DNA from: JAGNNV01 sp039932395
GTDB taxonomy: Bacteria > Acidobacteriota > Vicinamibacteria > Fen-336 > JAGNNV01
NCBI GenBank assembly: GCA_039932395.1
Contig: JBDTQB010000012.1
Coordinates: forward strand, 1 to 32,409
Direction: 5' to 3'
Length of the DNA: 32,409 nt
Shown here: positions 29,287 through 32,409 of the stretch, in pieces
Layout: the number at the start of each line of letters is the position of its first letter
Position numbering within the stretch: position 1 is the first letter of the stretch
The notes under the pieces: generated by a model
What the model saw: the letters and a program-made list of their open reading frames with translations, nothing else
What the model was told of the DNA's origin: nothing
Databases searched by the model: none
Position numbers and translations under genes: made by a program

Positions 29287-32016
29287 ATGAAAAAGCTGAT
29301 GAGTGCATGTGTCGTTGCGGCCGTCGCGGTCGGGTCGTTCTCGGTGGTGAAGGCGGAGCCTCAACTCCCGTCGGTGTCGACATTCATCGATCGGCATTGC
29401 GTCTCTTGCCACGACAGCCCGGACCACGAAAGCGGGTTGGATCTCACGAAGCTGGCCTACCAGCCGAGCGATGCCGCCAATCTCGCCCTGTGGGTTCGGA
29501 TCCACGATCGAGTGCGGGCGGGTGAGATGCCGCCCACGAAAGACGCGCGGCCGGAACCGGCGGAGCTCGCGGCCTTCGTGAAGAACCTGGCCTCGAAGTT
29601 GTCCTCCTCCGAGCGGGCCGTCTTCGTGGAAGGTCGCGCGGTGCGGCGGCGGCTGAATCGGTACGAGTATGAAAACGCCCTGCGCGATCTCCTCTCAGCG
29701 CCTTGGCTACAAATCAAAGACAGGCTGCCGCCGGACGGCGAGGCCTACCGGTTCAACAAAAGCGGGGAGGCGCTCGACGTCTCGTTTGTTCAGATGGACC
29801 GCTATCTGATCGCGGCGGACTACGCTATGCGTCAGGCCATGAGCGCTCAGCTCGAACGCCGGGAAAAGACCACGGAACGGTTCTATGCACGCGATGAGCC
29901 TTCCTTGCGCGGTTATGTGCCGCGAGAAAACGGGACGCTGCCGGACCGGCTTTCTTTTCCGGTGCTTGACGGGCACGCGCAGCCGGACGTTCGCGCCGGC
30001 CGATCGCCCAACACGTCGCCCGAAACGCGCGAGCGCGAGGCGGTAGGCAAGGTCTCCAGCATTTTCAGCGACGCCGGCGGATACGGCTGGAGTTTTCGTG
30101 CGCCGGTCGCCGGTCGCTATCGGTTGCGTTTGAAGGGCTACTCGATCTGGGTCAGCGGCGGCGGCATTGGTCGCTGGTTTTACCAGGGACAGGGTGCTGA
30201 GAAGGCGCCGGTTTACTGGTTGCCGCTGTGGCATCGGCCGAACGCCGACGAGGTCTGGCCGGGGCGTCGTAATGAACCCATCGGTGTCTACGCTTCCAGC
30301 GCGGGCCAGACGCGGCCGCTGGGCGCGTTCGATTTCTCGCCCGAGCCGTCGGTCGGCGAGATCGAAGTGGTGTTGACCGCGGGAGAGCAGATCCGGACGG
30401 ACGCGATGCGTCTGTTCCGCACACGGGTTAATGGAACCGATGAGCAGTATGTCAATCCGCTCGCGCAGCAAGACGGCATGCCCGGATACGCGGTGCAGTG
30501 GCTCGAAGCGGAAGGACCGATTTACGACGCTTCGTCGGGAGCGGGGTACCGGCTTCTCTTCGGTGATCTGAAGGTGAAGCGGGCCGAGCCAACCGGAGCG
30601 GGAGTTGCGGTGGAAGTGGTGCCGCCGTTCGTGCCGGGTGTCGCCGGCCGCGGAGGACCTCCGGGGGTCGGCGGTCCGGGACGCGGCGGCCGTGGAGTCA
30701 TCGAGACAAAGGTCGAGGTCGTGACGGACAGGCCACAAGACGATGCGGCACGGCTGCTGCGAGCGTTCATGCAACGCGCCTATCGCCGGCCGGTTCAGGA
30801 GGCTCACGTCCAAAGATTCCTGGCGCTGTTCAAAGACCAGTTCGCCCGCGGATCTGGATTTGCCGCGTCGATGCTGACCGCCTACACCGCCGTGCTCTCA
30901 TCACCGGGATTCGTCTTCGTCGAGGAGAAGCCGGGGCGTCTTGACGACTACGCATTGGCGACACGCCTGGCGCTGTTCCTATGGAATTCCGAACCGGACC
31001 AGGGCCTGCGCTCGCTCGCGGAGAAGGGTGAGTTGCACCGCCCGGAGATCCTGCGTTCCGAAACCAGGCGCCTGCTTAACGACCCGAAGGCCAGCCGCTT
31101 CGTCAATGCCTTTACCGACTACTGGCTCGATCTTCGCAAGATCGACGACACCTCTCCTTCCGCCACGCTTTACAACGACTACGAGCTCGACGACCCGCTG
31201 AAGCTCGCGGCACTTCAGGAGACGCGACTCTTTTTCGAAGAACTGCTACGGCAGGATTTGCCCGCGAAAAATATTGTGGCCTCGGACTTCACGTTTCTCA
31301 ACGAGCGTCTCGCCGATCACTACGGCATCCCCGGCGTGACCGGTGTCGAGATGCGCCGGGTGACTCTTCCGCCTCGGAGCGACCGGGGTGGCCTAATGAC
31401 AATGGCCAGCGTGCTCAAGGTCACCGCCAACGGCACTACGACGTCGCCCGTGTTACGCGGTCATTGGATCACCGAGCGCATCTTCGGCCTCGAAACCCCG
31501 CCGCCGCCCCCCGGCGTGAAGGCGGTTGAGCCGGACATTCGGGGCGCCGTGACCATCCGTCAACAGCTGGCCAAACACCGGCAAAGTCCGAGTTGCGCCA
31601 CCTGCCACACCAAGATGGATCCGCCAGGTTTCGCGCTCGAAAGCTTCGATGTGATGGGTGCCTACCGCGAGCGGTACCGCGCGGTCGCGGACAAGGTGAA
31701 GCCCGAGCCCGGATTTGGCATGGACGGTCAGGCGTTTGCCTTTCGCCTTGGTCTGGATGTGGACTCAGCCGGCCAGCTTCCCGATGGTCGCGCGTACCAC
31801 GACGTTAGGGACTTCAAACGTTTGGCTATGAGTGACGAGATGTCCATCGCCCGCAATCTTGCGAATCAGTTAGTCGTGTTCGCCACCGGCGCGCCGGTGC
31901 GCTTCTCTGATCGAGATGAGTTGCAGCAAATCCTGAAACGCGCCAGCGCACATCAATACGGCGTCCGCACCCTGGTCGAGGAAATCGTGAAGAGCGATTT
32001 GTTTCAGACGAAATGA
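29287..32016 (+). CDS. Large exported haem protein of the DUF1587/1595/1592/1588/1585 type
   Basis: A 909-residue exported protein of the family common in Planctomycetota, Verrucomicrobiota and Acidobacteriota. GGGAGG lies 8 bases before the start. After the signal (residues 1-23) comes a Planctomycete-type cytochrome c motif C38-V-S-C41-H42. DUF1587 follows at about 120-180 (RRRLNRYEYENALRDLL), then a beta-rich region and a Gly/Pro-rich linker. DUF1595 and DUF1592 begin near 480 (AARLLRAFMQRAYRRPV; LFLWNSEPDQGL; FLNERLADHYGI). DUF1588 contains a second haem-type motif, CATCH (SCATCHTKMDPPGFALESFD), and DUF1585 ends the protein. Function is unknown; periplasmic electron transfer or oxidation of a polymer-derived substrate is often supposed. 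It is coupled to the DUF1552 gene. Confidence 0.92.
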   Translation: MKKLMSACVVAAVAVGSFSVVKAEPQLPSVSTFIDRHCVSCHDSPDHESGLDLTKLAYQPSDAANLALWVRIHDRVRAGEMPPTKDARPEPAELAAFVKNLASKLSSSERAVFVEGRAVRRRLNRYEYENALRDLLSAPWLQIKDRLPPDGEAYRFNKSGEALDVSFVQMDRYLIAADYAMRQAMSAQLERREKTTERFYARDEPSLRGYVPRENGTLPDRLSFPVLDGHAQPDVRAGRSPNTSPETREREAVGKVSSIFSDAGGYGWSFRAPVAGRYRLRLKGYSIWVSGGGIGRWFYQGQGAEKAPVYWLPLWHRPNADEVWPGRRNEPIGVYASSAGQTRPLGAFDFSPEPSVGEIEVVLTAGEQIRTDAMRLFRTRVNGTDEQYVNPLAQQDGMPGYAVQWLEAEGPIYDASSGAGYRLLFGDLKVKRAEPTGAGVAVEVVPPFVPGVAGRGGPPGVGGPGRGGRGVIETKVEVVTDRPQDDAARLLRAFMQRAYRRPVQEAHVQRFLALFKDQFARGSGFAASMLTAYTAVLSSPGFVFVEEKPGRLDDYALATRLALFLWNSEPDQGLRSLAEKGELHRPEILRSETRRLLNDPKASRFVNAFTDYWLDLRKIDDTSPSATLYNDYELDDPLKLAALQETRLFFEELLRQDLPAKNIVASDFTFLNERLADHYGIPGVTGVEMRRVTLPPRSDRGGLMTMASVLKVTANGTTTSPVLRGHWITERIFGLETPPPPPGVKAVEPDIRGAVTIRQQLAKHRQSPSCATCHTKMDPPGFALESFDVMGAYRERYRAVADKVKPEPGFGMDGQAFAFRLGLDVDSAGQLPDGRAYHDVRDFKRLAMSDEMSIARNLANQLVVFATGAPVRFSDRDELQQILKRASAHQYGVRTLVEEIVKSDLFQTK

Positions 32017-32024
32017 GGCCGGGG

Positions 32025-32409
32025 ATGCCGCGCCGGCGGTTCCTGCGCGGGGCGGGCGTTGTCCTCTCGCTCCCGTTCCTCGAAGAGATGTTGCCTTCGT
32101 TTGTGCGCGCCGCGTCATCACCGTCGCCCCTCGGGCCCGACGCGACGCCGCGCCGGATGCTCGGCATTTGTAACAATCTCGGCCTCCGGCCCGACCTGTT
32201 TTTCCCGGCAGGCACCGGGCGCGATTACACCCCATCGCCCTACCTCAACCTGCTGCAGGAACACCGCAACGACTTCACTGTTTTCAGCGGTGTGTCACAT
32301 CCCAACGTGGACGGCGGACATCCATCCGACATCAGCTTCCTGACCGCGGCGCCGCACCCGGCCAGCAGTTCGTTCCGTAACACCATCTCGCTCGACCAAT
32401 ACGTCGCCG
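32025..32409 (+). CDS. DUF1552 protein, Tat-exported (5' part only)
   Basis: The frame is open from ATG 32025 to the window end (128 codons) and continues outside. It begins MPRRRFLRGAGVVLSLPF, a Tat signal. The mature part (RMLGICNNLGLRPDLFFPAG; FSGVSHPNVDGGHPSDISFL; then TISLDQYVA) is the N-terminus of DUF1552, related to the alkaline-phosphatase-like DUF1501 proteins. An in-frame ATG at 32013 overlaps the previous stop (ATGA); 32025 is favoured because GAGG lies 6 bases before it. Pairing with a DUF1592 gene is the standard arrangement; the function is unknown. Confidence 0.9.
   Translation, partial: MPRRRFLRGAGVVLSLPFLEEMLPSFVRAASSPSPLGPDATPRRMLGICNNLGLRPDLFFPAGTGRDYTPSPYLNLLQEHRNDFTVFSGVSHPNVDGGHPSDISFLTAAPHPASSSFRNTISLDQYVA

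Noticed and set aside
1..32409. tRNA, rRNA, CRISPR, insertion sequence, phage or biosynthetic gene cluster
   Set aside because: No repeat-spacer pattern, transposase, integrase or modular synthase was seen; intergenic gaps are all under about 235 bp.

Overview
This is a GC-rich, gene-dense bacterial window with about 25 protein genes. I see no tRNA, rRNA, CRISPR array, insertion sequence or phage gene. The gene content suggests an Acidobacteriota chromosome, perhaps class Vicinamibacteria. The pointers are an orphan ADOP-type permease, a Ser/Thr kinase fused to a TolB-like propeller, a secreted M28 peptidase, a DUF1592-type haem protein followed by a DUF1552 protein, and Tat-exported carbohydrate enzymes. 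The taxonomic call is inference; no marker gene is present.

Layout. 1-1568: possible tail of an upstream gene, then on the minus strand a secreted protein followed directly by a zincless-finger Fpg/Nei-type DNA glycosylase. 1649-3721: a divergent qorB/qorR-like pair with a readable promoter and operator, then a CREST-family (ceramidase-like) membrane hydrolase whose end overlaps qorR. 3859-6300: the ADOP permease. 6312-9565: a tight minus-strand operon of cytochrome c, CusF-SCO copper chaperone, RegB/PrrB-type kinase and RegA/PrrA-type regulator. 9726-13251: a GlxA-type AraC regulator, an M28 peptidase and a beta-barrel-like protein. 13280-17306: minus-strand unit of metallophosphoesterase, Ser/Thr kinase-propeller and a small protein with a Cys-rich tail. 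17339-18722: a PgeF-type laccase-domain protein converging on an AlkA-type glycosylase. 18736-19494: a decayed retropepsin-like gene. 19633-21771: a polytopic membrane protein with a spermidine-synthase-like domain. 21911-27472: a carbohydrate group (GH43-like lipoprotein, esterase, large Tat-exported GH67/GH20-like protein). 27656-29061: a DUF1579-like plus NTF2-like secreted protein and a small membrane protein. 29287-32409: the DUF1592/DUF1552 pair, the second cut by the window edge.

How genes may work together. The strongest functional unit is the four-gene redox operon: a haem protein and a copper chaperone for respiratory oxidases are co-transcribed with a two-component system whose kinase keeps the hallmarks of RegB, including the redox cysteine exactly 40 residues after the phosphoacceptor histidine. 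The qorB/qorR pair is a second redox-responsive module. The carbohydrate group could remove side chains from a xylan-like polymer. Regulatory reading gives a 15-bp inverted repeat shared by two divergent promoter regions and two genes with a TATGCT-N6-ATG arrangement that suggests leaderless transcripts.
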